Translations under genes and position numbers: made by a program
Part shown: positions 35,809 through 45,015 of the stretch, piece after piece
Position numbering within the stretch: the stretch's first letter is position 1
How the letters are laid out: every line of letters begins with the position of its first letter
NCBI RefSeq assembly: GCF_003205615.1
Contig: NZ_PYBV01000005.1
Span: 1-64,000 of the forward strand
DNA: 64,000 nucleotides
Reading direction: 5' to 3'
Origin: Micromonospora arborensis
GTDB taxonomy: Bacteria; Actinomycetota; Actinomycetes; Mycobacteriales; Micromonosporaceae
Notes under the pieces: model-generated
What the model was told of the DNA's origin: nothing
The model's input: only the letters and a program-made list of their open reading frames with translations
The model's database searches: none

Positions 35809-36243
35809 GTGCGGCGAAGCATCATGGCGCTGCTGCCCCTGCTGCTGGCCGGCGCGACCGGCTGCGGCACCGTCGGCGCCGCCCAGGAGGCGGTCTCCCC
35901 GACGACCGTCCGGGTCCTGGTTCGCGACATCAACATCCGGGCCGCGGGCGTGGACTGCGCCGGCACCGGTCCGTACCAGCACTTCCACAACCGCGCGCCG
36001 TTCCGTGTGCTCGACCCGGACGGGGCGGCGCTGGCCAGCGGGCGGCTGGCGGCGGGGACCGCGGTGGCCGCCTTCGCCGAGGATCTGGGGGTCGAGCGCC
36101 TGCCCACGTACTGCGAGTTCGCCGTCGGAGTGCGGGTACCGCAACGGGCCTCCTATCGGCTGGAGGTGGACGGCCGGCCGGCGCTCGACCTGACGCCGGA
36201 CAGCAGTGAGGGCCCGGCGCTGGTGGCGGTGGTCCCGTCATGA
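35809..36243 (+). CDS. small putative lipoprotein
   Basis: 144 residues; GAGAGGAGGA precedes the GTG at 35809. The N-terminus RRSIMALLPLLLAGATGCGTVG looks like a lipoprotein signal with ATGC as lipobox. The remaining domain is beta-rich (TTVRVLVRDINIRAAGVDCAGTGPYQHFHNRAPFRVLDPDG, YCEFAVGVRVPQRASYRLEVDG) and includes two cysteines beyond the lipobox. No known family. Its stop overlaps the start of the thioredoxin-like gene (ATGA), so the two are translated together and may act together at the membrane. Confidence 0.75.
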   Translation: MRRSIMALLPLLLAGATGCGTVGAAQEAVSPTTVRVLVRDINIRAAGVDCAGTGPYQHFHNRAPFRVLDPDGAALASGRLAAGTAVAAFAEDLGVERLPTYCEFAVGVRVPQRASYRLEVDGRPALDLTPDSSEGPALVAVVPS

Positions 36244-36818
36244 GGCGGACACTCCTGCCGCTGTTGCTGGCGGCGGCGCTGCTGGGCGGATGCAGCACGG
36301 CCGAGCCCGCACCCGCGCCGGTGCCCGCCGGAGGGGCAGCGGCGCTGCCCGGGCCGGTCCCCGCTGACCTGGCGCTGCGCCCGGCGCCCGGCACCGCCCC
36401 GGCCGCACCGGCGTTCACCGGGGCACTGACCGACGGCACACCGTTCGCCGCCGCCGAGCTGTGGGCGCAGCGTCCCGTCGTGCTCACCTTCTTCAACTCC
36501 TGGTGCACCACCTGCGCCAGCCGTCAGGCCGCCCTCAGTGAGCTTGCCCGCAGCTATCGGGACCGGGTGGTCTTCGTCGGCGTGGCCGGGGCGGACCAGG
36601 CCGACGAGGTCCAGGAATACCTCCGCGCGCACCGGGTGGAGTATCCGGTCATCCTGGACGACCAGCAGACGATCTGGCGTTCGTACGCGGTGCGGGAGCC
36701 GCCGGCCGTCGTACTGGTGGCCAAGGGCGGCGCCCTGCTCCGCGGCTGGCCGGGTGGCCTGGACGCCCCGACACTCGACCAGCGGTTGCGGGAGCTGGTG
36801 CTGGCCGGCCAGTCGTAG
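36240..36818 (+). CDS. TlpA-like thioredoxin-fold lipoprotein
   Basis: 192 residues. A lipoprotein signal ends in LLGGC (Cys18), then an alanine/proline linker, then a thioredoxin/AhpC-TSA-type domain. FFNSWCTTCASRQ holds the redox motif W88-C-T-T-C92, followed by DRVVFVGVAGADQADEVQEYLRAHRVEYPVILDD and the cis-proline stretch REPPAVVLV. It is probably a membrane-anchored extracytoplasmic thiol-disulfide protein. It overlaps the upstream lipoprotein gene by four bases. Confidence 0.9.
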   Translation: MRRTLLPLLLAAALLGGCSTAEPAPAPVPAGGAAALPGPVPADLALRPAPGTAPAAPAFTGALTDGTPFAAAELWAQRPVVLTFFNSWCTTCASRQAALSELARSYRDRVVFVGVAGADQADEVQEYLRAHRVEYPVILDDQQTIWRSYAVREPPAVVLVAKGGALLRGWPGGLDAPTLDQRLRELVLAGQS

Positions 36819-36960
36819 TCCCGTCGCCCAGGCCCCTCGGTGCGGCCCGACCCGGCACCGGTCGGCGTCTGGGCAAGAGGCCGGGCCGGTCAGCCCGAAG
36901 AACGACACCATGTCTGCCGTACGATTCGTGACCGGATTTCTGCTGGAACGAGGACGAGCG

Positions 36961-37647
36961 ATGCCGCGTGTGCTGTTGGTGCTGACCTCGCACGGTCAGC
37001 TCGGGTCGACCGGTATTGCGACAGGGGTGGGTCTGCAGACGTTCGCCTCGCCGTACTACCTCCTGACCGAGGCTGGGATCGACGTCCAGGTCGCGTCGCC
37101 GATGGGCGGGCAACCACCGGTCGATCCGTTGAGCTTCGGAGATGGTGTCGAGACCGCCGCGTTGCGCCGCCTGTCCGCTGACAAAGAGGCTCAGAGCCTT
37201 CTGGAACACACGATGGCGCTCCCAGCCGTCGACAGCGAGCGCTACGACGGCCTGTTCTTCACGGGAGGCCATGGCGGGATGTGGGATCTTCCGGAGAACG
37301 AGAGCGCGGGACACCTCATCAGCGCCGCGCTGAGCGCCGACAAGCCCGTTGTCGCTGTATGTCACGGCGTCGCAGCCCTGTGCTCACCTGATCCAGTCAC
37401 CGGACACGCTCCAGTGAAAGGCCGTCGAGTGACAGGACTGTCGAACCGCGAAGAGGTCTTGCTCGGCAGACATCAATCGGTCCCGTTCCTCTTGCAGGAC
37501 CGATTGACATCTCTCGGAGCGGTTTTCGAGGAGGCTGCGGAATTTTCCTCGCACGTGGTCGTCGACAACCAATTGATCACCGGACAGAACATGAGATCGG
37601 CCGACCAGGCTTCACGCGCGTTGCTCGCGGTGCTGAACCGTTCCTGA
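36961..37647 (+). CDS. DJ-1/PfpI family protein (Hsp31-like)
   Basis: 228 residues; GAGGACGAGCG precedes the ATG at 36961. The fold of class I glutamine-amidotransferase-like proteins is seen in VLLVLTSHGQLGSTGIATGVGLQTFASPYYLLTEAGIDVQVASPMGG, FFTGGHGGMWDLPEN and VVAVCHGVAAL, where C134-H135 is the nucleophile elbow. The GxxTGxxLxE metal-site Glu region reads GIATGVGLQTF, so that position is Gln rather than Glu. The family includes glyoxalases, deglycases and chaperones. It is monocistronic, with a hairpin after it. Confidence 0.9.
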   Translation: MPRVLLVLTSHGQLGSTGIATGVGLQTFASPYYLLTEAGIDVQVASPMGGQPPVDPLSFGDGVETAALRRLSADKEAQSLLEHTMALPAVDSERYDGLFFTGGHGGMWDLPENESAGHLISAALSADKPVVAVCHGVAALCSPDPVTGHAPVKGRRVTGLSNREEVLLGRHQSVPFLLQDRLTSLGAVFEEAAEFSSHVVVDNQLITGQNMRSADQASRALLAVLNRS

Positions 37648-37666
37648 CGACGTACCGGTGAATATG

Positions 37667-37694
37667 CCCGAGACGGCGACGCCGTCTCCTCGGG
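37667..37694. terminator. hairpin between convergent genes
   Basis: CCCGAGACGGC pairs with GCCGTCTC-CTCGGG over a GAC loop with a small bulge, 20 bases after the DJ-1 gene and before the stop of the NACHT gene at 37731; it can serve both. Confidence 0.65.
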
Positions 37695-37730
37695 AGCGAC
37701 GGCCGACCTGGCGTTTTCACGCGCGGTCGA

Positions 37731-39416
37731 CTATGGGTGGCCGTCAGCGCGGAAGAAGCGCGTGACGGCCAGGCGGGTGGCCCTGCGTCGGTTCCCGTCT
37801 GCGCCGATCGTGAACAGCAGGTCCCGGTCGGCTTGGTTCGTGGCCAGCGTGCGCAACAGCGACAGGCAGGCCCGGCCGGTGTCACCGTCCGGGTCGGCGG
37901 CCCAGTGCCCCAGCAACGCCGCCAGTACGTCGGTCCGTAGCGCGAGGTCGTCGGTGCCGCGGACCACGTCGGTGCTGACCAGCAGATGCCCGACGGCGGC
38001 GGCCCAGCTCGGCTCCGCCAGCCGGTCGCGCAGCAGCGCGTCTGGCGCCTCCATCCGCTGAAACACCTGCACCCCCACGAACCGCGTGCTGGTGGTGTTC
38101 ATCAGAGACGCCCAGGCTTCCGGGCTCCACCTCCGGGTCAGCGGTCCGGCCGCCAGGTGGTCGATCAGACTGGGCCAGACCGAGACCAGGGCGTCCCGGT
38201 CGGCCCGGAAGAGGTCGGTGGCGAGCAGCAGGTCCCGGATCCGCTGCGGCCAGTTGTCGAGATGCTGGGCCGGCGGGTAGGGCGCGTCCTCCGCCGACCA
38301 CTTCGCCACCTCGGCGACCGGGTCCGCGCCGGCCACCGCCGCAGTGGCGGCGACCTCGACCAGTTCGGTGTGCCGCTCGGCGAGCCAGTCGGCGACCGCC
38401 GGGCCCTGCGGCGGGTGGTCGCGCAGCGCCCGGCAGGTGGCGTCGAGGCTTCCCCGGCCGCCTCGCAGTAGGGCCTGCACGAAGTCCTCGAACAACGCCG
38501 CCGGGCCGGGCCGGCTCACCGGGGCTGCCCGGCGGTTGCGCCAGACCAGGGCGGCGACGGTGGCGACCAGCGGGTTGCGCACCGGGTCGGTGATCCGCTG
38601 GGTGTGCGTCCAGGTGAGGAAGCCCTGGGCCTCGCCGTGGTCCGGGAACCACCGGCCGGCCAACGCGGTGACGTCGGCGCGGGTGAACGGAGCGAGCTGG
38701 TACGCGGGATAGTCCTCCCCGAGCGTGGCCAGCTCGTCGGCGTCAAGTGGCCGGGTGGTGACCAGGATCCGGCACGGCGAGGCGTCCCTCGCCGAGGAGC
38801 GGCCGGCCTCGGCGAGCCGGTTGAGCACGTTGCCCCGGTCGCCCGGGTCGGCGACGGCGTCCACCCGGTCCACGCAGATCAGCCAGCGCACGCCGGGTGC
38901 CGGCGGCCGGCGGAAGTCCAGCGGTGCCTCGCCGTACGCGTCGCGCAGCGCGTCGGGCAGGGCATGGTGGATCAGCGCGGTGGCCGGCAGACGCACCAGG
39001 ACCGGGCCCACGGGCCGACGCCGCCGGCGGCCCCGGGAGCGGAGCCAGCGCTCGGCGGACCGGGCACTCTCGTACGCGATCAGCGCGGTCTTTCCGCTGC
39101 CCGGCTCGCCGACCAACAGCACGTTGCGGGCGCCGGTGAACAGCTGTGCCGCGTCGAGGGCCTCCTCGGCCCGGCCCAGCCGGGGCACTGCCCGGCGGGG
39201 CACGTACACCTCGGAGAGCGGGGGTACCTGCGTGCCGAAGTGGTGCGGGTGGACGATCGCCGCGTCGGTCTCCCGCTCCCACAGTCGGGTCAGCGTCGAC
39301 CACCAGCTCTGTCGGCCGCGGTCGCGCAGGTGCCGGCGGACCGCGACTGCGGCGGCGGCCAGGGCCAGGCTGCCGCTCACCACGCTGGCGACCTTGTCCC
39401 AGACATCCAGGGTCAT
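37731..39416 (-). CDS. membrane-anchored NACHT-type NTPase
   Basis: 561 residues from the ATG at 39416. One N-terminal membrane helix (VASVVSGSLALAAAAVAV) is followed by a NACHT/STAND P-loop domain: Walker A GEPGSGKT (103-110), Walker B LICVDRVD (179-186), a sensor stretch RILVTTRPLD, and a winged-helix-like region after it. The C-terminal 250 residues are helical and repeat-like. STAND NTPases switch on signalling or defence when ligands bind. It is the last gene of the glnX-glnH-pknG operon, and its start overlaps the VWA gene's stop (ATGA). Which ligand it senses is unknown. Confidence 0.85.
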   Translation of the reverse strand: MTLDVWDKVASVVSGSLALAAAAVAVRRHLRDRGRQSWWSTLTRLWERETDAAIVHPHHFGTQVPPLSEVYVPRRAVPRLGRAEEALDAAQLFTGARNVLLVGEPGSGKTALIAYESARSAERWLRSRGRRRRRPVGPVLVRLPATALIHHALPDALRDAYGEAPLDFRRPPAPGVRWLICVDRVDAVADPGDRGNVLNRLAEAGRSSARDASPCRILVTTRPLDADELATLGEDYPAYQLAPFTRADVTALAGRWFPDHGEAQGFLTWTHTQRITDPVRNPLVATVAALVWRNRRAAPVSRPGPAALFEDFVQALLRGGRGSLDATCRALRDHPPQGPAVADWLAERHTELVEVAATAAVAGADPVAEVAKWSAEDAPYPPAQHLDNWPQRIRDLLLATDLFRADRDALVSVWPSLIDHLAAGPLTRRWSPEAWASLMNTTSTRFVGVQVFQRMEAPDALLRDRLAEPSWAAAVGHLLVSTDVVRGTDDLALRTDVLAALLGHWAADPDGDTGRACLSLLRTLATNQADRDLLFTIGADGNRRRATRLAVTRFFRADGHP

Positions 39417-40858
39417 CGGCGCTCCGGCACCGCTTCGCCGGTGCCGTGCGCAGCCCCGCACCCCTGGCAGTACGCCCCGGTCTGCCGCTCGCCGCAGTGC
39501 GACCAGGGCGCGACCCGGGGCGCCGGTGTGGGTGGGCGGGGCTCGGCGCCGGCCGCGCCCCAACGGGTGGTGGTGTGCACCACCACCCGGGACGACTCGG
39601 CCAGCCGCCAGTCGACGCCCACCTTGAGCCGGACCAGACCGGCTGCGGCGTCGTGCACGTCCACGATCCGGGCGATCCGCTGCACGTCGGTGTCCTTGCC
39701 GGTGGCGTGGGCGAGCGCCACCGCCTGCCCGAGCTTCTCCTCGGCCTCGGCGATCCGGCCCTCGCGGGCAGCGGCGAGGCCACTGTGGAACGCGGCGGCG
39801 TAGTCCTGCTGCACCGTGTAGAAGGCGACGCTGGGGTGGATCTCCGAGTGGCTCAGCACGTCGTCGGTCCACTCCACGGTCAGCGGCACCTCCACCGGGG
39901 CTTCGTCGGTGTCGGTGTCGACGCTCAGCCAGCCGATGCGCCGTCGGGTGCCGGCGGCGAGCGGATCCACCTCCAGGCCGACGTGGTAGTCCCGGTGGTC
40001 CTGCGGGCTCCAGGCACCGATCGGGTACGCGGTGGTCAACTCGCCGGCCGACTCGCCGCGCCCGGTGAGGTCGGCGATGGCCGGGTGCACCTGCTTGACG
40101 AACCGGACCCGGGCCAGCTCGGTGGTGCGGATCCGCAGCCGCGCGTTCGCTACCCGCCGGGCCATCGCCCGGGCAAGCACCGTCCGGAACTCGTCGCCGA
40201 GGCCGGCGAGGTCCTCCACCGGGACCACCGGGTTGGCGCCCAGCGCCTCGGCGATGCCGAGCAGTTCGGCCGCGTCCCAGTCGTGCACGCCGTCGGCCGA
40301 GCCGATCGCCCGGCAGTCGACGGTGAGGTGCCCCTCGCACTCCTGGACCGCGGCCCGCAGATCGTCGGGGTGCTGGGACTCGTTACGGCCGTCGGTGAGC
40401 AGGATGACGTGCCCGATCGCGTCCGGCCGGGTCGCCAGCAGTTGCCGGGCCAACAGCAGCCAGGTGCCGATGGCGGTGCCGCCGTGCGGTGCGACGGACT
40501 TCAGCGCGCGGCGGGCGGCAGCCCGGGTGCGTTCGTCGGCGACCGCCAGCCGCACCTCAGTCGGGAAGACCATGGTGGCGGTGCCGGTGCCGGCGACCAC
40601 CGCGAAGGCGACCCCGTCGGGCAGGGCGTCGATCGCGGCGATGCTGGCCTGCCGGGCGGCCCGCATCTTGGCCTGCGGCGCGCCCATCGACCCCGACGTG
40701 TCCAGCAGGATGACCTCGGCCAGCCCGTCGTGGCGTACGTTGCTGGCCGGTTCCGGGCCGTGCACGGTCGCGATCACGTCGAGCACCGCGCCGTCCGCCG
40801 GCAGGAATTCCCGGTGGTGCGCGGTGACCGCGAGCGGCGAGCCGTCGGCAGGTCTCAT
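39413..40858 (-). CDS. von Willebrand factor A domain protein with C-terminal zinc ribbon
   Basis: 481 residues; GGAAGGAAG precedes the ATG at 40858. Residues about 45-225 form a VWA domain: EVILLDTSGSMGAPQAK with the MIDAS motif D53-x-S-x-S, GGTAIGTWLLLARQLL with the MIDAS Thr, and VILLTDGRNE. The middle is beta-rich, followed by helices (FHSGLAAAREGRIAEAEEKLGQAVALAHATG). The tail CGERQTGAYCQGCG is a small zinc-ribbon-like cysteine cluster. VWA proteins bind partner proteins through a metal. Its place between pknG and the NACHT gene suggests that it couples the kinase to the NTPase. Confidence 0.9.
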   Translation of the reverse strand: MRPADGSPLAVTAHHREFLPADGAVLDVIATVHGPEPASNVRHDGLAEVILLDTSGSMGAPQAKMRAARQASIAAIDALPDGVAFAVVAGTGTATMVFPTEVRLAVADERTRAAARRALKSVAPHGGTAIGTWLLLARQLLATRPDAIGHVILLTDGRNESQHPDDLRAAVQECEGHLTVDCRAIGSADGVHDWDAAELLGIAEALGANPVVPVEDLAGLGDEFRTVLARAMARRVANARLRIRTTELARVRFVKQVHPAIADLTGRGESAGELTTAYPIGAWSPQDHRDYHVGLEVDPLAAGTRRRIGWLSVDTDTDEAPVEVPLTVEWTDDVLSHSEIHPSVAFYTVQQDYAAAFHSGLAAAREGRIAEAEEKLGQAVALAHATGKDTDVQRIARIVDVHDAAAGLVRLKVGVDWRLAESSRVVVHTTTRWGAAGAEPRPPTPAPRVAPWSHCGERQTGAYCQGCGAAHGTGEAVPERR

Positions 40859-40892
40859 CGGTGCTTCCTTCCGTCGGGGCCGCCGGCCGCGG

Positions 40893-43034
40893 TCACCACC
40901 ACGTCACCGGCCGGTACGAGTTGGCCAGGTCGACCAGTGCGATCCGTTCCTGCTGGTCGGCGGTGCGCCGAGCGCGCGAGCGGCACCGGCGCTCGAAGGC
41001 GCGGCGCAGGCTGTCGTCGTCGAGCGGCTGCCCGAACAACCGCCGGCTTGCGTGGTCGGAGCTGGCCAGGTCGCAACTGAGCGCGATCCGCAGGATGTGC
41101 GACTCGACCGTCTCGCGCTCGGCGAACGGCGGCAGATTGTCCACGATCTCGGCCGCCTCCAGGGCGGTGGCCAGCCGACGCCCGTCATCCGGCGCGTCGA
41201 GCAGGATGCGCACCGCGCAGGCGACCGCCTCGGTGCAGGCGCGCGACGATTCCGGGACGCTCAGCAGGGCGTCGGCGGCCCCGCGCGGATCGGCCGTGGC
41301 CAGCCGGCACCGGGCCAGTCCGAACGCAGCCGCCAGTACCCCCCGGTCGGTGTCCCATACGCCCCGGTAGTGGTCGGCGGCGGCATCCGGATTGTCGGCG
41401 AGTTCGCAGGCGACCGCGTACGCCAGCCGGGTGGAGACCTCGCCGGGCAGCCAGTCGTACACCTGCTGGAACCAGCGTAGGGCGACATCGGTTTCCTGCC
41501 TGCCCAGGGCCACCAGGCCCCGGTGCCACCACAGTGCCCAGTCCCGCTGGGCCATGGGGACGTCAGCCAGCAGCGCGTCCGCCTCGACCCCCCGGCCGGC
41601 GGCGAGGTGAGCGCGTACCTCCCGGTAGACCACCTGCGCGGTCCGTTCGGGCGCGGTGGCCAGCAGTTCAATGAGTTCGTCGGGCTCGGCGGGGCCGAGC
41701 GAGGCGAGGAATCCGGCTGCGGGGTCGGTGCCGTCGACCAGCGGCACTGGCAGACCCAGCAGCACCTCCACCAGGTCCACCGTGTCATCGGTGTGCAGGG
41801 CGAACGCGCACGCCGAGGGGCTGAACAGGGTGGAGCGGCTGGGCCGGGGCTCACCGTCGGCGGCCGAGGCGACCTGCCGGCGTACGCCCCGCACCTGTTC
41901 ACGCATCTGCGCGGCGGAGCCGAACCGGTCGGCCGGATCGGTCGCGGTGGCCCGGGCGAGCAGACGCAGGAACGGGTCGAGCCGGGCCGGCGTGGGCAGC
42001 CGCAGCAGCTCCGACCCGGCGGCGACCCGGGACACGTTCGTCGACTGGGCGACCAGGGTCAACGCGGCGAGGGTCCGCCCGACGGTGTAGATGTCGGAGC
42101 GGATGCTGGGCCCGGCCGCGCCGAGCCGCTTGACCTCGGGGGCGGTGAATCCCTCGGTGCCCCAGGCCGGGCTCACCCGGTTGTCGATCTTCCGGGCGGC
42201 GCCGAAGTCGACCAGCTTGATCGCGTCGTCGCCGACTCCGCCGCCGACCCGCATCACGTTCTCCGGTTTGAGGTCGCAGTAGAGCCAGCCCTGGTCGTGC
42301 AGGTAGTCGAACGCGTCGAGGATCTGCACCCCGTACCCCAGGGCCTGGGTCGGGTCGAGGGCGGCGGCCCGCCCGCCCGGGCCCGCGGCGCTGCGGGCCT
42401 CCTCCAGAGTGCCGCCGTTGACGTACTCCATCACCAGGTAACCGGTGTCGTGGTGCGTCTCGGGGCGCAGTGCGTGGGTGATGGTGACGATGCGTGGGTG
42501 GTTCAGCGCGATCAGCGCCTGCCGTTCGGCGACGAACGCCGCGATAGCCTCCCGGTCCTCCGGGTTGCGCTGCCCCTTGAGCACCCGCCAGGCGCCGTCC
42601 ATGTCCTGGTCGCGGGCGAGGAACACCCACCCCACGCCGCCGTTGCCGAGGCACCCGGCGATCTCGTAGCGCGCGGCCCGCACGTCGCCGACGGCCAGCG
42701 GCGGGGTGAACGAGTAGCGGGTCCCGCAGTTCGGGCAGTGGCCGCTGATCCGGGGCAACCGGGTGTGGCAGGTGGTGCTGGCGCAGATCCGGGAGTGTTC
42801 CGGCACGACCGGCTCGGCGAGCACGGCGGTCAGCGGGTCCCGGGGGCGGGCCGCCGGAAGCTGCACCGGTTCCTCCCAGGGTTGGGACGACGACTGCGCC
42901 GGACGGGGCACGAACAGTGGCGTCGGGGCCGCGCCGAGGCCGGCGCATTCGTGCCCCCACAGCCGGCAGAACCCGTCCGCGTCCACCTCACCGGGGCAGT
43001 GGCGTTGCGCGCAGCCGCGGCTGGTCACCGTCAT
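40893..43034 (-). CDS. pknG: PknG-type serine/threonine protein kinase
   Basis: 713 residues from the ATG at 43034. Layout is that of mycobacterial PknG: an N-terminal zinc ribbon (C-x4-C at 84-89 and CPNC at 100-103, followed by GTRYSFTPPL), a kinase domain with Lys153 in WRVLKG, the catalytic loop YCDLKPEN (252-259), DFG at 276-278, and a C-terminal TPR-like helical region (residues about 420-700). An extra N-terminal Cys/His cluster (C8, C13, C23, C30) is present. PknG regulates 2-oxoglutarate dehydrogenase through the FHA protein GarA/OdhI in relatives. The start overlaps the upstream gene's stop (ATGA); the VWA gene follows after 34 bases. Confidence 0.95.
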   Translation of the reverse strand: MTVTSRGCAQRHCPGEVDADGFCRLWGHECAGLGAAPTPLFVPRPAQSSSQPWEEPVQLPAARPRDPLTAVLAEPVVPEHSRICASTTCHTRLPRISGHCPNCGTRYSFTPPLAVGDVRAARYEIAGCLGNGGVGWVFLARDQDMDGAWRVLKGQRNPEDREAIAAFVAERQALIALNHPRIVTITHALRPETHHDTGYLVMEYVNGGTLEEARSAAGPGGRAAALDPTQALGYGVQILDAFDYLHDQGWLYCDLKPENVMRVGGGVGDDAIKLVDFGAARKIDNRVSPAWGTEGFTAPEVKRLGAAGPSIRSDIYTVGRTLAALTLVAQSTNVSRVAAGSELLRLPTPARLDPFLRLLARATATDPADRFGSAAQMREQVRGVRRQVASAADGEPRPSRSTLFSPSACAFALHTDDTVDLVEVLLGLPVPLVDGTDPAAGFLASLGPAEPDELIELLATAPERTAQVVYREVRAHLAAGRGVEADALLADVPMAQRDWALWWHRGLVALGRQETDVALRWFQQVYDWLPGEVSTRLAYAVACELADNPDAAADHYRGVWDTDRGVLAAAFGLARCRLATADPRGAADALLSVPESSRACTEAVACAVRILLDAPDDGRRLATALEAAEIVDNLPPFAERETVESHILRIALSCDLASSDHASRRLFGQPLDDDSLRRAFERRCRSRARRTADQQERIALVDLANSYRPVTWW

Positions 43035-43891
43035 CGGGCTCCTCCGTTCACGGCCTGCTGGTAGGCGCGTACCGCCCGGCTCGCGGCGGCCACCTCGAAC
43101 GACCCGGGGAGCAGCCCGGCCACCGCGTCCCGGTACGACTCTTCCAGTTCCGGATGTTCGGCTCGGCCCTCGTCGGCGGCCTTCTGCCGATACGCCTCCA
43201 GCCGTCCGCTCAGCTCCCGGTGGCACCGGCTACGCAGGCCGCGCCGGACCGCATCGACCCGTTCCAGGTCCCGGTCGAGGGCCTCGCCCAGAGCCTCGGC
43301 GTCGGTGTCGGGCCGGTGGCCCGGGCCGGCGGCGTCGAGCCGGCCGAGCAGCCCGTCGGCGGCGAGCGGGGCGATCGGGTCGGTGGCGCCGCCGAGCCCC
43401 TCGGAGGCGGCCTCCGCCGCGAGCCGGCGGAGCCGGTCCAGCGACGACCGGACCCGGAACCCACGCTCGGCCAGCCGGTACGGGTCGGGTGCCGGCCGCA
43501 CGTCGACAGAGGCCGCGACGAGCGCGCGGATCAGGTCGGCCTGGTCGGCGGCGTGCTGCACGATCCGGGGCACCCGCAGCTCTTCGACCTGGACCTGGTC
43601 ACCGGTCGCGGCGGTGAACCGGACCGGGCAGGGCGCGGCGAGGAGTTGGATCAGCGCCGCCTCGTCCGCGGGCCGCGTCGGGTCGAGCCGAGCCAGGGCG
43701 TCCTTGCGCTGGACGAGCGCCAGCGTCAGGCAGTTCAGCCGCAGCAGGTGCTCCCGGGCCGCCCGCGCGGCGGGTTGACCGTCGGTCGGCGGGAACCGGC
43801 CGGCGACCGCGCGTTCCATGTCCTCCATCAGGTCGCAGACGCGGGCGTGGGCGATATGGAAGGCCTGCAGCCGGTCCTGGACGGTCAGCAT
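43031..43891 (-). CDS. helical protein of unknown function in the pknG operon
   Basis: 286 residues; GAGGAGG lies seven bases before the ATG at 43891. It is almost entirely alpha-helical, charged and alanine/arginine-rich (DRLQAFHIAHARVCDLMEDMERAVAG, AAREHLLRLNCLTLALVQRKDALARLDP, SSLDRLRRLAAEAASEGLGG, YRQKAADEGRAEHPELEESYRDAVAG). No signal peptide, no membrane segment. I do not recognise a family. It sits between glnH (12 bases upstream) and pknG (ATGA overlap), so it may be an adaptor between the sensor and the kinase. Confidence 0.8.
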   Translation of the reverse strand: MLTVQDRLQAFHIAHARVCDLMEDMERAVAGRFPPTDGQPAARAAREHLLRLNCLTLALVQRKDALARLDPTRPADEAALIQLLAAPCPVRFTAATGDQVQVEELRVPRIVQHAADQADLIRALVAASVDVRPAPDPYRLAERGFRVRSSLDRLRRLAAEAASEGLGGATDPIAPLAADGLLGRLDAAGPGHRPDTDAEALGEALDRDLERVDAVRRGLRSRCHRELSGRLEAYRQKAADEGRAEHPELEESYRDAVAGLLPGSFEVAAASRAVRAYQQAVNGGAR

Positions 43892-43903
43892 TCGTCGGCC
43901 TCC

Positions 43904-44995
43904 TCAGTCCGTCGGGGCGGCGGGCGGGCGCGGCGGTGGCCAGGAGGTGACCGGTTCGCCGGGCGAGGGCATCATCGGCGTCCGCGCGCCGGTGCCCGGG
44001 TCCCGTCCCGCGTCCGGATGCCCGACGAGCCATCTGGCGTGTGCTGTCAGCCACGCCTGCCGGGTGCCGGGCAGGGCGAGGGCGTGGTTGACGAAGGCGG
44101 CCAGTTCCAGGTCCTCCAGGCGGAACGCGAAGGCGTGCGGCTCGTCGGTGAACCAGCGGCAGTCGTCGCTGAGGTTGTATGTGCAGAATCGTTGGTCCGG
44201 CCGGGGCGGCTCGGTGACCAGCATGGTGTCGGGGGCCATCTGGGCGAAGCCCAGCAGGATGTTCTCGTCGGTGCTGACCCCGTCGACCTGGCCCTGGCGC
44301 AGCATCACCAGGCAGTCGATGGAGTGCTCCGCCGCCACCGGCACCAGCCGCTGCCCGCCCGCGGTCTGGTAGCGGCGGATGGCGACCAGCGAGGTGGTGT
44401 TGTTGGCGGCGCAGACCCGATGACCGCCGAGCTGTTCGACACCGGCGAACTCCGGCCTGCCGTCGCGTGCCCGGACCAGCACCGTCTGGCCGGAGTCGAG
44501 GTAGTCGTTGGAGAAGAGCACCTCCCTGGCGCGTTCGCAGGACGCGGTGAGCGAGGTGGCGATCAGGTCGATCTCGCCGCGGTTGAGCATCTCGAAAGCG
44601 CCCTGGCCGGGTGGGACGACCCGGAACTCGACCCGGTCGCGGGGGTTGACCTCCGGCCAGAGCGCCCGGGCCACCTCCAACAGCAGGTCGATGTTGAAAC
44701 CCTCGAACTGCTGCGTCGACGAGTTCCAGTGGCTCATGGTCGCGTCGGACGGGTCGACGCCCGCGACCAGCTTCTGCTCGTCGCGGGCCAGGATCCGCTG
44801 CGGTGGGTTTGCGTTGGGCGGGACGCTGCGCCGTACCGGACAGATCGGGGTTGCCTCCCCGGACGGGGTGAGGGTCTGCGCCCCGGGCGGGCGGGCCGGT
44901 GGCGCGGGCGTGGTCGCCACCGGCGCGGTGCACCCGGCCAGGGTCGCCAGCAGCACGCCGGCAAGCAGCGTCCGGGCGGTCGAGGAAATCGCCAT
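43904..44995 (-). CDS. glnH: GlnH-type amino-acid-binding lipoprotein
   Basis: 363 residues from the ATG at 44995 (GGAGG four bases upstream); an in-frame GTG at 45019, which overlaps the glnX stop, is an alternative. The lipobox TLAGC is followed by a proline-rich linker and a class 3 periplasmic-binding fold: KLVAGVDPSDATMSHWNSSTQQFEGFNIDLLLEVARALWPE, EMLNRGEIDLIATSLTASCERAREVLFSNDYLDSGQTVLVRA, GHRVCAANNTTSLVAIRRY, DCLVMLRQGQVDGVSTDENILLGF. In mycobacteria GlnH binds Asp, Asn, Glu and Gln outside the membrane and signals through GlnX. No ABC permease is nearby, which fits a sensor rather than a transporter. Confidence 0.92.
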   Translation of the reverse strand: MAISSTARTLLAGVLLATLAGCTAPVATTPAPPARPPGAQTLTPSGEATPICPVRRSVPPNANPPQRILARDEQKLVAGVDPSDATMSHWNSSTQQFEGFNIDLLLEVARALWPEVNPRDRVEFRVVPPGQGAFEMLNRGEIDLIATSLTASCERAREVLFSNDYLDSGQTVLVRARDGRPEFAGVEQLGGHRVCAANNTTSLVAIRRYQTAGGQRLVPVAAEHSIDCLVMLRQGQVDGVSTDENILLGFAQMAPDTMLVTEPPRPDQRFCTYNLSDDCRWFTDEPHAFAFRLEDLELAAFVNHALALPGTRQAWLTAHARWLVGHPDAGRDPGTGARTPMMPSPGEPVTSWPPPRPPAAPTD

Positions 44996-45015
44996 CGGAC
45001 CTCCGTCGCGGGTCT

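Noticed and set aside
41523..43064. 513-codon open frame antisense to pknG
   Set aside because: pknG motifs on the minus strand are unambiguous.
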